This document shows, in pieces, positions 23,625-32,127 of a stretch of 64,000 nucleotides of DNA. The notes under the pieces were generated by a model. That model saw nothing but the letters and a program-made list of their open reading frames with translations, did no database searches and was not told where the DNA came from. The DNA comes from Chthonomonas sp. UBA2017 (GTDB lineage Bacteria; Armatimonadota; Fimbriimonadia; Fimbriimonadales; Fimbriimonadaceae). The stretch is from positions 140,452-204,451 of the forward strand of contig DDCB01000038.1 in assembly GCA_002335425.1 (NCBI GenBank), read 5' to 3'. Position numbers and translations under genes: made by a program. Every line of letters begins with the position of its first letter. Position 1 is the first letter of the stretch.

Positions 23625-24389
23625 TTAAACCGTAACGGCGTTGTAACCGTTGTCAATAAAGATCACCTGGCCGGTCACGCCTTTGCTTAAATCGCTCATC
23701 AAATAGACTGCATTACCGGCGACCTCTTGCTGACCGAAAGCGCGCTTCAGAGGCGAAACAGCATGAACATGATCGATCATTTTTGTCAGGTCCTTCACGC
23801 CGCGCGCGGCCACCGTATTGATCGGCCCCGGAGACAACGTGTTCACCCGAATTCCGCGCTCGCCAAGATCGATCGCCAAATAGCGAACGGCCGACTCCAG
23901 AGCGGCTTTGGCCACACCCATGACATTGTAATTTTGCGTCGCCCGAGTTGCGCCCAGATAACTCAACGCCATGACGCTCCCATCGTCGTTCATCACGGGC
24001 TCTAAAGCTCGACAAAGTCGAATCAAACTATAACAAGAGATGTCCAGCGCCAACGCAAATCCATCGCGCGAAGTTTGAATGAATCGATCTTGCAGGTCTT
24101 CCCGCTTGGCAAAGGCCGCCGAATGCACCAGGAAGTCGATCTTGCCCATCTCTTGAGCCACCATCTCGGCCAACCGATCGATCTCTTCATCAATCGTAAA
24201 ATCGACCGTGACCACTCGCATCGAGGGATGATCCGCGATCAGCTTTTGGACACTTTCGGCCATGCGCTCGTTCTGCGCACCGACCCCGACCTCGGCCCCT
24301 TGCTCGGCCGCCGCGACCGCAATCGCCCAGCCGATGGAGTTCTTGTTGACGACATTTAGGACGAGGCCTTTTTTTCCAGCAAGCAGCAT
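23625..24389 (-). CDS. fabI: Enoyl-[acyl-carrier-protein] reductase FabI
   Basis: 254 residues, short-chain dehydrogenase fold. Reduces trans-2-enoyl-ACP in the last step of each elongation cycle. The FabI-type catalytic Tyr-x6-Lys is YNVMGVAK (Y154, K161), with SYLGA at 143-147. The cofactor loop is GLVLNVVNKNSIGWAIA. Middle gene of the peptidase-fabI-methyltransferase run, 26 bases from the peptidase stop. Confidence 0.95.
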   Translation of the reverse strand: MLLAGKKGLVLNVVNKNSIGWAIAVAAAEQGAEVGVGAQNERMAESVQKLIADHPSMRVVTVDFTIDEEIDRLAEMVAQEMGKIDFLVHSAAFAKREDLQDRFIQTSRDGFALALDISCYSLIRLCRALEPVMNDDGSVMALSYLGATRATQNYNVMGVAKAALESAVRYLAIDLGERGIRVNTLSPGPINTVAARGVKDLTKMIDHVHAVSPLKRAFGQQEVAGNAVYLMSDLSKGVTGQVIFIDNGYNAVTV

Positions 24390-24415
24390 AGGTTCGATTA
24401 TGACCGCATCCCTGC

Positions 24416-25537
24416 TTACGACTGAGCGGCCTCGCGAAGAAGCTCCAGAGCCAATCGCGCGCCGTCGACCAGATCCTTGCGGCTGATGTATTCGTCATGC
24501 GTATGAATCTTGTCCATCCCGGTCGCCACGACGATCGCGGGGATCCCCATTGCATTGAAGATGTTGGCATCCGAACCGCCCAGCGTCGTCCGCAAGGTCG
24601 GCGTGAATCCGAGCTTGCTACTCGCTCGTTGAGCCACCTGCACGACCCGACTCTCGCTCGGCACCTCGTAGGCGTCGTAGTGTCGAACGTGCTTGATCTC
24701 GACCGTTGCGCCCCACTCTTCGGCGGCGCGATTGAATTCTCGGATCATGTGCTCAATCTGCTGGTCGAGCTCGGGGACCTGAGTCGACCGGGCTTCGGCC
24801 CGAATGCGGACGCTCGGACACACGACGTTGGTTCCAGTCCCGCCCTCGATGATCCCGAAATTGGCCGTGGTTTCAGGGCCAATCCGCCCGCTCTTGATTC
24901 GGCTGATCGCGGTCGCCGCGACCTGAATCGCATTAATGCCCTTCTCGGGGTCTTTGCCAGCGTGAGCCGGCTTGCCATGAACCAAGAACTCAATCTTATC
25001 GTGAGTCGCCGTGCGGGTCACAAAGGTCCCCACAGGAGGGCCAGTGTCCAAAACATAGCCGAAATCGAGGTTCAAATCGGCCAATTCCATCGCCGCCGCT
25101 CCCTTGAGCCCGATCTCCTCGGCGCAGCTGAAGAGAAGGTAGACGTCTCCATGCGGCTCACCGGATTCTTTCAACACTCGAACGGCTTCGATGGCCGGAG
25201 CCATGCCCGCCTTATCATCTGCGCCCAAGATCGTATCTGAGGCCGAATAAAAGACCCCGTCCCGCTCTTCGATGATCAGGCCCGCGGTCGGCTCGACGGT
25301 GTCAAAGTGAGCACTCAAAAAGACTCTCGGAGCCCCCGGCTTGTTGCCTGGGAGCTTGGCAAAGAGGTTGTTGGCGTTGCCGCCAATCTTCGCCCCGGCT
25401 TGGTCCTCCCAAACCTCCAGCCCCAAATCGATCAGATACTGCTTGGTCCATGCGACGGCGTCGGCTTCTTCCAAGGCCGGAGCATTGATCAGACACAGCG
25501 TCTTGAATAGGTCGATGAGGCGATCTTCTTGAATCAT
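24416..25537 (-). CDS. M20-family metallopeptidase, PepT-like
   Basis: 373 residues. Two-zinc aminopeptidase-type site: SAHFDTV (metal His and catalytic Asp), GADDKAGMA (bridging Asp), FSCAEEIGLKGA (catalytic and metal Glu), LDTG and a C-terminal His in KIHTHDEYIS. The dimerisation domain HGKPAHAGKDPEKGINAI lies between. The layout is that of peptidase T/M20B tripeptidases, but M42-like or carnosinase-like activity is not excluded. Start ATG at 25537; divergent from the FAD enzyme operon. Confidence 0.9.
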   Translation of the reverse strand: MIQEDRLIDLFKTLCLINAPALEEADAVAWTKQYLIDLGLEVWEDQAGAKIGGNANNLFAKLPGNKPGAPRVFLSAHFDTVEPTAGLIIEERDGVFYSASDTILGADDKAGMAPAIEAVRVLKESGEPHGDVYLLFSCAEEIGLKGAAAMELADLNLDFGYVLDTGPPVGTFVTRTATHDKIEFLVHGKPAHAGKDPEKGINAIQVAATAISRIKSGRIGPETTANFGIIEGGTGTNVVCPSVRIRAEARSTQVPELDQQIEHMIREFNRAAEEWGATVEIKHVRHYDAYEVPSESRVVQVAQRASSKLGFTPTLRTTLGGSDANIFNAMGIPAIVVATGMDKIHTHDEYISRKDLVDGARLALELLREAAQS

Positions 25538-25595
25538 GACTGCGGCCTAGTTTATTCGGTTTTGCTCTCCTCGGGTACAACCGATACTGTTTTCT

Positions 25596-26858
25596 ATGGC
25601 AAAGCCGATTGTCGTTGTGGGGGCCGGGCTCGCCGGGCTCGCGTGTGCCCGGGAGTTGACTCACCAAGGCCACGAAGTCATCGTTCTCGATTCTGCGGAT
25701 CGCCCGGGAGGTCGCCTCAAAACCGACGACATCGGGGGATATCGCATGGATCGGGGGTTCCAGGTCCATTTCACCGCTTATCCGGCGGCGCTCCAGGTTC
25801 TGGACTCACAAGCGCTCGATCTGAGGCTCTTTGCCCATGGGGCCCTGATCTGGTGGAATGGCAAGCTCCATCGACTCGATCGCGATGACCCCGTCGAAGC
25901 CGCGTTTTGTCGGGCCTTTGGTCTCGGAGACAAGCTGCGGGTCCGGTCGCTCAGCGCCGAGCTCGCCGAGATGAGTCACGACGACATCGAGCATGAGCCC
26001 GAGACCTCATCCGAAGTCTTCTTGCGCAGATATGGGTTCACCGACGCCTTTATGGAGCGCTTCGCACGACCTTTCTGGGGAGGCGTCTTCCTCGACCGCA
26101 GCCTCAGCACCTCCAGCCGCCGACTCAAATTTCTCTGGAAGATCATGAACACCGGCGAGATCGCGCTCCCCGCACGAGGGATGGAGGCCTTGCCCCTGCA
26201 ACTCGCCGATCAGTTGCCAGAAGGGAGTCTTCGACTCCATTCGAGAGTCCAAGAGCTCGTGCGAAACGGGTCAGCCGTCACCGGAGTTCGCCTCACCTTG
26301 GGCGAAACTTTGGAAGCAGAACAAACGATTGTTGCCACTGATCCCGCCACCTCGACGCAGTTGACCGGCGTCCCCACGCCGAAAGGGTCGCTGGGCACCA
26401 CATGCCTTTACTTCGAAATTCCCAAGCCCGTTTGCTACGGCAACTTCATCATCCTAAACGGAACCGGAAAAGGCCTCATCAACCAGATCGTCCCGGTGAC
26501 AAACCTGTGCCCAGAGGCCGCTCCCGAGGGCAAGATGATGGTCTCCGTCAACCTCATCGGGGTTCCTGAGTTCAGCGACTCCCGGCTCATGATGGAAATT
26601 CGCCAAGAGCTCGCCACGTGGCCCGCCGAATGGGAAACACACCAATGGCGACTTTTGCAGATTTACCGCGTCCCGCACGCTCAGTATCCTCAACCGCCCG
26701 GAGTTCAATCCCAGATCGCGAGCTCTGATTCAGGTCGTCCGGGCTTGATCCTCGCCGGAGAGGCTGCCTCCCAATCGAGCATTCAAGGGGCTCTGGCCAG
26801 CGGAATGGCCGCCGCCCTCCACGTTCTTCAACCGCAACGGGAGCTGACGACCGCTTGA
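25596..26858 (+). CDS. FAD-dependent amine-oxidase/protoporphyrinogen oxidase-like flavoprotein
   Basis: 420 residues. N-terminal Rossmann FAD motif VVVGAGLAGLACARELTHQG with Glu/Asp-type DSADRPGGRL, then GFQVHFTAYPAAL. The C-terminal FAD segment is PGLILAGEAASQSSIQGALA. This is the amine oxidase/phytoene desaturase/protoporphyrinogen oxidase fold; the substrate cannot be read from sequence. No HemG/HemY neighbours. First gene of a long operon; the next gene starts with TTG overlapping its stop. Confidence 0.88.
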   Translation: MAKPIVVVGAGLAGLACARELTHQGHEVIVLDSADRPGGRLKTDDIGGYRMDRGFQVHFTAYPAALQVLDSQALDLRLFAHGALIWWNGKLHRLDRDDPVEAAFCRAFGLGDKLRVRSLSAELAEMSHDDIEHEPETSSEVFLRRYGFTDAFMERFARPFWGGVFLDRSLSTSSRRLKFLWKIMNTGEIALPARGMEALPLQLADQLPEGSLRLHSRVQELVRNGSAVTGVRLTLGETLEAEQTIVATDPATSTQLTGVPTPKGSLGTTCLYFEIPKPVCYGNFIILNGTGKGLINQIVPVTNLCPEAAPEGKMMVSVNLIGVPEFSDSRLMMEIRQELATWPAEWETHQWRLLQIYRVPHAQYPQPPGVQSQIASSDSGRPGLILAGEAASQSSIQGALASGMAAALHVLQPQRELTTA

Positions 26859-27826
26859 GAGTCGGCATCATCGGCGCGGGCGTTGCCGGACTGGCTGCGG
26901 CCCGAGCGCTCCATCGTGCTGGCACCGAGGTCGTGGTCTTCGAGAAGTCAAGAGGCTTCGGCGGCCGATGCGCCACCCGCCGGGTCGGGGATTTCACTTT
27001 CGACACCGGAGCGACTTCAATCGCCCCGCGCGGGCGTCCCCTCGAAGCGGTCATGACCCAAGAACTCGATTCGAGCGACCTGGTCGTCATCGAAAAGCCG
27101 ATCTATCACCATCAGTATGGCCGGATCACTCCGGGCGACGCCCCCAAGTTCCGGCGGTACGCATACCGGTCGGGTATGACGAAGCTCGCCAAGCTCCTCG
27201 GCGAAGGACTCTCGATTCGCTTCGAAACCCGCATCGAGAGCCTCGAAAAAGTGAACGGAACGATCCGAATGGGGAACGAGGAGTTTGACGCCGTGATCTT
27301 AGCCTGCCCCACCCCCCAAGCCCAAGCCCTCCTTGAATCAGTGAACGAATCTCGTAGCCTCGCGAACACCCGATTCCGACCCTGCTTAAGCCTGCTGCTG
27401 GGCTACGACCTCGACCTTGGCGACGTCCCTTACTGCGCGGTGATCGACCCCGAGCAACGAAGTCCCTTGACGTGGCTGAGCGTCGAGTCGGCAAAATCGC
27501 CGGGTCGGGCGCCCACCGGCTCGACCGCTCTCGTCGCCCAAATGGGTCCCGAATTTAGCCGAGCCAATGAGACCGCCGAAGATTCGGTCATCTTAAATGA
27601 AGCTCTCGCGACCCTCGCCCGGCTCTTTGGGCCGAAATGGGAGTCGCCCTCGCTCGCCGAAGTCAAACGCTGGAAATACAGCCAACCCGAAACAACCGCA
27701 CTTTTTGACACCGTCAATCGTCCCGGATCGAAAATCATCATCGCCGGAGACGGGGTCATGGGCCCTCGCGTCGAGTTCGCCTACGAATCGGGCGTGCAAG
27801 CCGCTAAAATGCTGTTAGAGGAATGA
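26855..27826 (+). CDS. Renalase-like FAD/NAD(P)-dependent oxidoreductase
   Basis: 323 residues. FAD motif VGIIGAGVAGLAAARALHRA followed by FEKSRGFGGRCATRRVG, FDTGATSIAP and a C-terminal GDGVMGPRVEFAYESG VQAA. The GGRCATRR pattern and overall size are those of the COG3380/renalase group, which oxidises abnormal NAD(P)H isomers or related substrates. A TTG start overlaps the preceding stop (TTGA); no ATG is better. The stop overlaps the next ATG. Confidence 0.87.
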   Translation: MRVGIIGAGVAGLAAARALHRAGTEVVVFEKSRGFGGRCATRRVGDFTFDTGATSIAPRGRPLEAVMTQELDSSDLVVIEKPIYHHQYGRITPGDAPKFRRYAYRSGMTKLAKLLGEGLSIRFETRIESLEKVNGTIRMGNEEFDAVILACPTPQAQALLESVNESRSLANTRFRPCLSLLLGYDLDLGDVPYCAVIDPEQRSPLTWLSVESAKSPGRAPTGSTALVAQMGPEFSRANETAEDSVILNEALATLARLFGPKWESPSLAEVKRWKYSQPETTALFDTVNRPGSKIIIAGDGVMGPRVEFAYESGVQAAKMLLEE

Positions 27827-28473
27827 AACTTTTCGTCGCCATACTTGGATGGGGGCTCGGATCGGTCCTGGGGTATGCCCAGTCGGTTCAGCTTCTTTTT
27901 AGCCAACCCCCTAACACCTCGGGCACCCTGACTTGGACGGCGAGTCTCGTCCAGCCCGGGCGAAAAGTTACCCAATCGAACCTGGTCTTGACTGCCTCCG
28001 GTCGGAGGCTCACCGTCCGGATGGAGTCGGTGTTCGCCGCCGATGGTGCCCCTCTCCGCATGATTTCGGAAACGGTCTCCGGGACCGCACTGCTCCAAAG
28101 AATCGTCGCCGATTTTCGGCCGGACGGCGTCCACCTCTCGGGCGAGCGGGCCAGTAAGAAGCTGAACCAGGTCGTCGCCTATCCCGAAGGGGCCCCTTGG
28201 AAAGACGTCGGCGAATTCTGGTTCCTGCGAGACCAACCCAAGCCTGGGGCCAAGCTGTTGACGTACCGATTTTCGCTGGAGGACCTTCAATGGCGAGTCC
28301 AAGAACGTCATTACGTCGGTCGCAGTAAGAAGAAAATCGGCAATCGGGAGTGGGAGGGGCATCTCGTTCGAGTGGATGGCGGCGAGTTTCTCCTCGATGA
28401 CCGCGGCGACCCGATCTGGATCGAAACCACCACCGGCGCCACCTTGACCCGAAAGGAGAAACCAAACCTATGA
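27823..28473 (+). CDS. Secreted protein, DUF3108-like pattern (first of two)
   Basis: 216 residues, signal peptide to about residue 20 (LGWGLGSVLGYAQS). The mature part consists of amphipathic beta-strands with LRMISETVSGTALLQ, FLRDQPKPGAKLLTYRFSL and a closing ...DDRGDPIWIETTTGA. The same order of elements occurs in the next gene (KPG..., then DD.G.P..I), so they are paralogues. The pattern resembles DUF3108-type periplasmic proteins, but this is not certain. It overlaps both neighbours by 4 bases (ATGA). Confidence 0.7.
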   Translation: MKLFVAILGWGLGSVLGYAQSVQLLFSQPPNTSGTLTWTASLVQPGRKVTQSNLVLTASGRRLTVRMESVFAADGAPLRMISETVSGTALLQRIVADFRPDGVHLSGERASKKLNQVVAYPEGAPWKDVGEFWFLRDQPKPGAKLLTYRFSLEDLQWRVQERHYVGRSKKKIGNREWEGHLVRVDGGEFLLDDRGDPIWIETTTGATLTRKEKPNL

Positions 28474-29114
28474 CCACCTTCGTCGCCCTCCTCTGCGTCG
28501 CGAATTTCGCGCAAGCTCCCAAGACCCTGCAAGCAGACTTTGACCTCAAAGTCATGGATCAAAAAGCAGGCTCGGCCAAGTGTGTCTTCAAGACCTTTGC
28601 CAACGGAAACTCATCTCGCGAGCTGACGCTGAACATTGAGTTTGGCGGCACCCGCGGGACGCTGAAGATGGCGGAGACTTTTGACGCGAACGCATTCCCG
28701 CTGGAATCGGTCCAAAGCTCCCAAAACGGCCAGGCAAAATTCCAAGTCACAATGAAGTACACGAAGAACTCCGTTCAAGTGACCGAAGACGCCGCCGGCA
28801 AGATCTCCCGCAGAACGCTCAAGCTCAGCGGCAAAAACACATTTGTCGATCCGAGCGTGCTGTGGTTTCAAGGGACGCCGCCCAAGCCGGGGACCAGCGT
28901 CAAGTACTGGGCCGTCGATGACGATGCCGCGAAACTGGAGCAAGTCTCCATCCGCTACGTCGGGCCGCGCGAGCTCACGATCGGACGAAAAAAGGTCCGA
29001 GCCCATCTGATTGAGGGCGATGTCGCCACCCAGTACTGGGACGATCAAGGATTCCCTTATCAGATCACATTCAAGCAGACTCCGGTTATCGAAATCACAC
29101 GCCGATTGCCCTGA
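28470..29114 (+). CDS. Secreted protein, DUF3108-like pattern (second of two)
   Basis: 214 residues, short signal peptide (MTTFVALLCVANFAQA). Elements parallel to the upstream paralogue: FDANAFPLESVQSSQ, VLWFQGTPPKPGTSVKYWAV, VRYVGPRELTIGR-like RYVGPRELTIGRKKVRAH and YWDDQGFPYQITF. Probably periplasmic or exported. Overlaps the upstream gene by 4 bases and is 23 bases from dapB. No function assigned; persistence in a flavoenzyme-dapB operon suggests an envelope role. Confidence 0.7.
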   Translation: MTTFVALLCVANFAQAPKTLQADFDLKVMDQKAGSAKCVFKTFANGNSSRELTLNIEFGGTRGTLKMAETFDANAFPLESVQSSQNGQAKFQVTMKYTKNSVQVTEDAAGKISRRTLKLSGKNTFVDPSVLWFQGTPPKPGTSVKYWAVDDDAAKLEQVSIRYVGPRELTIGRKKVRAHLIEGDVATQYWDDQGFPYQITFKQTPVIEITRRLP

Positions 29115-29137
29115 TCTCGGGGTCTGAAGAAACCAAG

Positions 29138-29923
29138 ATGGACAAGATTCGAGTCGGAGTGATCGGGGCTTACGGGCGAATGGGCCAGGCGAGTTGCCAA
29201 GCCATCGCCCGGTCCTCAGATCTCGAACTGGTCTGGGCCATCGACCTCGAAGGCGTCCGCGAGCCGATCCCGGGAACTTCGCTCACCATCGAGAGCGACT
29301 TCTCCCCGCAATCTCCGCTGGAAAAGGCCCAGGTCTTGCTCGATTTCACCCACCCCAGTGTCGCCGCATCCCACGCGGTGCGAGCCCTGCAAGCTGGGGT
29401 TGCTCCGATTGTCGGTACGAGTGGGCTCTCCACAGGCGACCTTCAATCCCTGTCTCAGCTCTCCGAAGAAGCAGGCGTCCCCGCCCTCGTGATCCCGAAT
29501 TTCGCAATCGGAGCCGTCCTGATGATCCAATTTGCGGCATTGGCGGCCCGCTGGCTCCCCGAGTGTGAAATCATCGAGCTGCACCACGAGCGGAAGGTGG
29601 ATGCCCCGAGCGGCACCGCCGAATACACCGCCGAAAAGATTGCCGAAGCTCGCCAAGGTCACCTTCCTCCACCTCGCGACTCGCTCCTTCGTTATCCGGG
29701 GGCTCGCGGCGCCAAGGTCCACGGCGTGCCGATCCACTCGATCCGTCTGCCGGGCAAACTGGCCCACCAGATGGTGATCTTAGGAGCCCCCGGCGAGACC
29801 TTGACCTTGCAGCACGACTCGACGGACCGATCTTCCTTCATGCCGGGCGTTCTTTTGGCCATTCGAAAAGTGCTCTCGCGCCAGGGCCTCGCCGTCGGGC
29901 TCGAAAATCTTCTGGACTTATGA
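29138..29923 (+). CDS. dapB: 4-hydroxy-tetrahydrodipicolinate reductase
   Basis: 261 residues. NAD(P)H-dependent step of lysine and diaminopimelate synthesis. Cofactor motif VGVIGAYGRMGQASCQAI, catalytic ELHHERKVDAPSGTAEYTA (His pair and Lys) and C-terminal LTLQHDSTDRSSFMPGVLLA are diagnostic. Its stop overlaps the YdbS-like start by 4 bases. No other dap gene is in the window. Confidence 0.97.
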   Translation: MDKIRVGVIGAYGRMGQASCQAIARSSDLELVWAIDLEGVREPIPGTSLTIESDFSPQSPLEKAQVLLDFTHPSVAASHAVRALQAGVAPIVGTSGLSTGDLQSLSQLSEEAGVPALVIPNFAIGAVLMIQFAALAARWLPECEIIELHHERKVDAPSGTAEYTAEKIAEARQGHLPPPRDSLLRYPGARGAKVHGVPIHSIRLPGKLAHQMVILGAPGETLTLQHDSTDRSSFMPGVLLAIRKVLSRQGLAVGLENLLDL

Positions 29924-30480
29924 ACCGATTTGAACCCCAGTCCGTCCCGCTGGCCGAACTGAAGTCGGTCGAGCCGCCCCTCGACCCGCGATTCAAAGGC
30001 TTGCCGCGAAAGGTCTTGACCGTTTGGCGGGTCTCAACGGTTCTCGGGGTTTTGGGAAGCGCGATCCTCTTCTTTCCGTTGGAGCTCACTCTTCGGCGGG
30101 TCGTGGCCCGGGCTTTGGACCTCCAGTTCCTCGGGTTCACGGGGAGCTTCACTCTTTTGATCCTGGCGCTCCTTACCCCTTACGCGCTTTATGTGACAAA
30201 GCGGTCGTACGAAAACTGGCGGTTCTTGGTTCGGGACGACGACGTTTTGATCTACAGCGGATTTCTCTCTCGGACGCTTCAGTGCATTCCTCGAATCCGC
30301 ATCCAGCACGTTGATATTCAGTCGGGCCCCATCGACCGGATGCTCGGCCTCACCCAAGTCACCCTCCATACCGCCGGCGGTGCCCTTCAGCAAGCCAAAA
30401 TTCCCGGGCTCACCGCCGCCGATGCCGAACGCTTGCGGGATGAGCTCCTGATTAAAGTGGTGCCCCCACCGGCCCCATGA
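29920..30480 (+). CDS. YdbS-like membrane protein with bacterial PH domain
   Basis: 186 residues: two membrane helices (about 38-60 and 72-92) followed by one bPH2 (DUF304) domain, recognisable from DDDVLIYSGFLSRTLQCIPRIRIQHVDIQSGPIDRMLGLTQVTLHTAGG (read as DDDVLIYSGFLSRTLQ, IPRIRIQHVDIQ and RMLGLTQVTLHTAG). It pairs with the larger YdbT-like protein next to it, overlapping 4 bases. YdbS/YdbT pairs are linked with membrane homeostasis or resistance in Bacillus and others; the function here is open. Confidence 0.88.
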   Translation: MNRFEPQSVPLAELKSVEPPLDPRFKGLPRKVLTVWRVSTVLGVLGSAILFFPLELTLRRVVARALDLQFLGFTGSFTLLILALLTPYALYVTKRSYENWRFLVRDDDVLIYSGFLSRTLQCIPRIRIQHVDIQSGPIDRMLGLTQVTLHTAGGALQQAKIPGLTAADAERLRDELLIKVVPPPAP

Positions 30481-32066
30481 CGACCCCACCTCCCGCGATC
30501 TCTTTTGATGTCGGACTGTTACGGCGGCTCCACCCGGCAACCTTCATCATCGAATTCGCCCGCGCCATCGGCCGGTTCTTGTGGGCGATCATCGTGGTGT
30601 TCGTCCTCAGCGTCACCGACGGCAAAGGCGATTCGAGCGAGATCTTTTTCGCCGCCATCGGAATCCTCGGCGGGGTGTCGGCGCTCGTTCGCTACTGGAC
30701 CACCAGCTACGCCGTGATCAAGGACCATCTCGTCGTCAAAACGGGGGTCTTCCAAAAACAGGTCCGAACGATCCCGATCGATAAAGTCCAAGACATCCAG
30801 ATGGTGCGCAACCTGCTCCACAGAGTCTTAGGCATCACCGACCTGAAGATCGAGACCGCCGCCGGAGTCGGGGCCGAGTGTGAGCTCTCCGCCGTCAGCC
30901 TCAAGGAAGCCGACCGGCTTCGCTACGAAATTCTCGGGTCCCACGCCGGGGTCCGCGAACGTAGCTCCGTGGCGGGCTTTGTCGGGCCGGGCCTGGCCCC
31001 GATCCCCGTCCAGCCCGAACATCCCCAAATCTATCATGCCCGCATCGGCGATCTCGCCCTCCTCGGCTCGACCGAAAACCGGCTCTTTGCGTTCATCGCT
31101 TGGCTGTCGGGGTTTTTTGCCTTAGGGAGTCAGATCGACATTGGGGCCCTCTTGCTCCGAATCGAGCGGTCTTTTAGCTGGGTGCCGTTCCTCCCCACGT
31201 TTCGCGAGGCCCTCATCGCCGCGCTCGTGATCGTGGCGATGTTCCTCGGTTGGATCGCCGCGATTGCGACCTCGATTGTCGGCTATTGGAACTACACGGT
31301 GCGATCCAGTGGCGAACAGCTCACCCGCCAGTTCGGCCTGCTCACCCAGCACGAGAACAACGTTCCCTTGCGTCGAATCCAAGCGGTCCGGCTTCGCGGG
31401 ACGTGGCTCAGCCTTCTCATCGGGTTTTGCCAGGTTCAAGTTCGAACCGCGGGCTCAGCCGAACTCACCGGAGAACACGTGATGTTCCCGATTGTGCGAA
31501 AGCGAGAGTTCGCGTCCATTGTTCGGCATCTCTTTCAAAAGGTCGATTTCGACTCGGTCCGATGGAAACCGATCAGTCGGCGGTCCATTCGGCGAGGCTT
31601 CTTCTTACACCTCTGGCCAGGCTTGATTTTCGGCGCCCTTTTCAGCGTGCCGCTGAGCTATCAAATTGTCCCCACAGGGAGCCATCCGCTCGACGGGCTC
31701 ACGTTCACCGACTGGGGATCGACCTTTGCCCGCTTTGCGCTGGCATGGCTGGTCGCCAGCGTCGCCCTGGCCTATGCCCGATTCCGCGGGGCGGGCTACG
31801 ACCAGCTCGAAGACTTTTGGATCTGCCGAACCGGGGTCTTTACCCGTTCGCAGCTGGTGGTCCCGCTGGCAAAGATCCAGACCGTCAGAGTGACCCAGTC
31901 TTACTTCCAGCGTCGAGGCGGACTCGCAACGGTCGTCGTCACGACCGCCGGGAGCTTCGGCAGCGGCGCCCTGTGGGACCTCCCTTTCCGAGAGGCCCTC
32001 GAACTGGCCGACTGGCTCGCCGCCGGGGGCTCCCGATCCGAGCTCTTCATGGTCGACGGAGTCTGA
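30477..32066 (+). CDS. YdbT-like membrane protein with repeated bacterial PH domains
   Basis: 529 residues with membrane helices near 28-50, 58-75, 195-215, 240-265 and 370-420. Three bPH2-type domains separate them, each with the tripartite pattern of a GVFQKQ-like turn and PIDKVQDIQMVRNLLHRVLGI; NVPLRRIQAVRLRGTWLSLLIG; VPLAKIQTVRVTQSYFQRRGG (each under the family's I/V-x-x-hydrophobic-R scheme). Overlaps the YdbS-like gene by 4 bases. Likely acts with it in the inner membrane. Confidence 0.88.
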   Translation: MTTPPPAISFDVGLLRRLHPATFIIEFARAIGRFLWAIIVVFVLSVTDGKGDSSEIFFAAIGILGGVSALVRYWTTSYAVIKDHLVVKTGVFQKQVRTIPIDKVQDIQMVRNLLHRVLGITDLKIETAAGVGAECELSAVSLKEADRLRYEILGSHAGVRERSSVAGFVGPGLAPIPVQPEHPQIYHARIGDLALLGSTENRLFAFIAWLSGFFALGSQIDIGALLLRIERSFSWVPFLPTFREALIAALVIVAMFLGWIAAIATSIVGYWNYTVRSSGEQLTRQFGLLTQHENNVPLRRIQAVRLRGTWLSLLIGFCQVQVRTAGSAELTGEHVMFPIVRKREFASIVRHLFQKVDFDSVRWKPISRRSIRRGFFLHLWPGLIFGALFSVPLSYQIVPTGSHPLDGLTFTDWGSTFARFALAWLVASVALAYARFRGAGYDQLEDFWICRTGVFTRSQLVVPLAKIQTVRVTQSYFQRRGGLATVVVTTAGSFGSGALWDLPFREALELADWLAAGGSRSELFMVDGV

Positions 32067-32127
32067 TTCTGCGACTTTCGCTGCCACCTGGAGCGTTCTC
32101 AGCCGTATACTTAGGAGCGATTCAAGA

